64,000 bases of DNA, from positions 1,758,501 through 1,822,500 of the forward strand of contig CP077096.1 of the NCBI GenBank assembly GCA_014268975.2. Reading direction: 5' to 3'. The position numbers and the translations under genes are program-made. The DNA is from Pseudomonas wayambapalatensis. GTDB lineage: Bacteria > Pseudomonadota > Gammaproteobacteria > Pseudomonadales > Pseudomonadaceae. Of the stretch, positions 63,593 to 64,000 are shown piece after piece (within the stretch, counting starts at the first letter, position 1; every line of letters begins with the position of its first letter). Below the pieces are notes generated by a model. That model saw only the letters and a program-made list of their open reading frames with translations. It made no database searches and was not told where the DNA came from.

Positions 63593-64000
63593 GCCGCACG
63601 ACAAGCGATGCGCGTTTTTATGTCCGCCTTGGTTGGCTGCTGACCCTGCTGGGGTTTGGCGGGTTCATGGCCTGGGCCAGCCTTGCGCCGCTGGATCAGG
63701 GCGTGGCGGTGCAGGGCACCGTGGTGGTGTCGGGCAAGCGCAAGGCAGTGCAGTCCATGGCTGCCGGGGTGGTCAGCCGGATTCTGGTCCGCGAAGGGCA
63801 GACGGTGCGTCAGGGTGAGCCGCTGTTCCGTCTCGACCGTACCCAGGTACAGGCAGATGTCGAGGCGCTGCAGGCCCAGTACCGCCTGGCCCTGGCCAGC
63901 CTGGCGCGTTGGCGCGGTGAGCGTGACAACGCGGGGCAGGTGCAGTTTCCTGCTGAGCTGATGGATGAGTCCGACGCGCAACTCGGCCTGGTTCTTGAAG
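63589..64000 (+). CDS. aprE: AprE, type I secretion membrane fusion protein, 3' end cut by window
   Basis: The visible 137 residues have a membrane helix ([20 protein letters not shown]) and the HlyD/MFP barrel-lipoyl start ([41 protein letters not shown]), then the coiled-coil hairpin ([20 protein letters not shown]). It connects AprD to the outer membrane channel AprF. The start overlaps the aprD stop (ATGA), showing coupling. The gene continues past base 64,000; aprF is expected beyond. Confidence 0.93.
   Translation, partial: MSRTTSDARFYVRLGWLLTLLGFGGFMAWASLAPLDQGVAVQGTVVVSGKRKAVQSMAAGVVSRILVREGQTVRQGEPLFRLDRTQVQADVEALQAQYRLALASLARWRGERDNAGQVQFPAELMDESDAQLGLVLE

Noticed and set aside
1..64000. 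CRISPR array, insertion sequence, transposase, phage or plasmid genes
   Set aside because: No regularly spaced identical repeats and no transposase, integrase or phage structural motifs were seen in any frame.

Overview
The window is a chromosomal segment of a Pseudomonas of the P. putida group. The evidence is the prmB-aroC-MFS and folE/Smr gene neighbourhood shared with Pseudomonas, the genus-typical small proteins (DUF2897, DUF3509), P. putida-type REP palindromes (cttcgcgggcaagcccgctc), and the generally high GC. A serralysin locus in the order aprA-aprI-aprD-aprE at the right edge resembles P. entomophila or P. fluorescens rather than P. aeruginosa. That species hint is inference.

Bases 1-25,174 are one long rightward block for surface glycan assembly, and it looks composite. 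The left module (1-7481) holds a glycosyltransferase cut by the window edge, an EpsG-type polymerase candidate, a GT4 glycosyltransferase, a sugar-nucleotide reductase/epimerase, wbpL (initiating HexNAc-1-P transferase) and wbpM (4,6-dehydratase). After a 320-base gap with a hairpin, the right module (7802-25,174) carries its own wzz, a Wzx-like flippase, a complete CMP-pseudaminic acid pathway (pseB, pseC, pseF, a fused pseG-pseH, pseI), a protein with sialyltransferase-like motifs that probably transfers the pseudaminic acid, a Wzy-like polymerase, two GT4 enzymes, an epimerase, a WcaJ/WbaP-type initiating transferase, and a 724-residue protein. That last protein joins an O-antigen ligase (WaaL-like) to a C-terminal SGNH hydrolase/O-acyltransferase domain. 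The ligase-SGNH fusion is the most unusual item in the window: its predicted topology puts the SGNH domain in the periplasm beside the ligase active site. A small ComEA-like secreted protein closes the region.

Bases 25,700-35,850 are ordinary chromosome: DUF2897, pyrF, a CurA-like reductase, an SDR, a Kdo/InaA-type kinase, an MFS exporter divergent from a MocR regulator, an HBM-type chemoreceptor and a BenE-type transporter. Bases 35,900-45,660 hold a glutathione transferase, a glutaredoxin-like protein, folE, smrB, prmB, an alpha/beta hydrolase, aroC, an MFS transporter and an orphan acireductone dioxygenase-like cupin that has lost one metal ligand. Next to these is an isochorismatase-fold protein whose catalytic Cys is Ser.

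Bases 45,900-56,300 hold an ankyrin protein, a ZIP transporter, an LtaS-type phosphoglycerol transferase, rraB, a cytochrome c, a class I amidotransferase, CorA, a PlsC-type acyltransferase and a crotonase. A tRNA-Ser(GGA), with a clear promoter and terminator, is followed by a TonB-dependent siderophore receptor. The alkaline protease locus (aprA, its inhibitor aprI, and the type I secretion genes aprD and aprE) ends the window, with aprE cut by the edge.

No CRISPR array, insertion sequence, phage gene or rRNA was seen.
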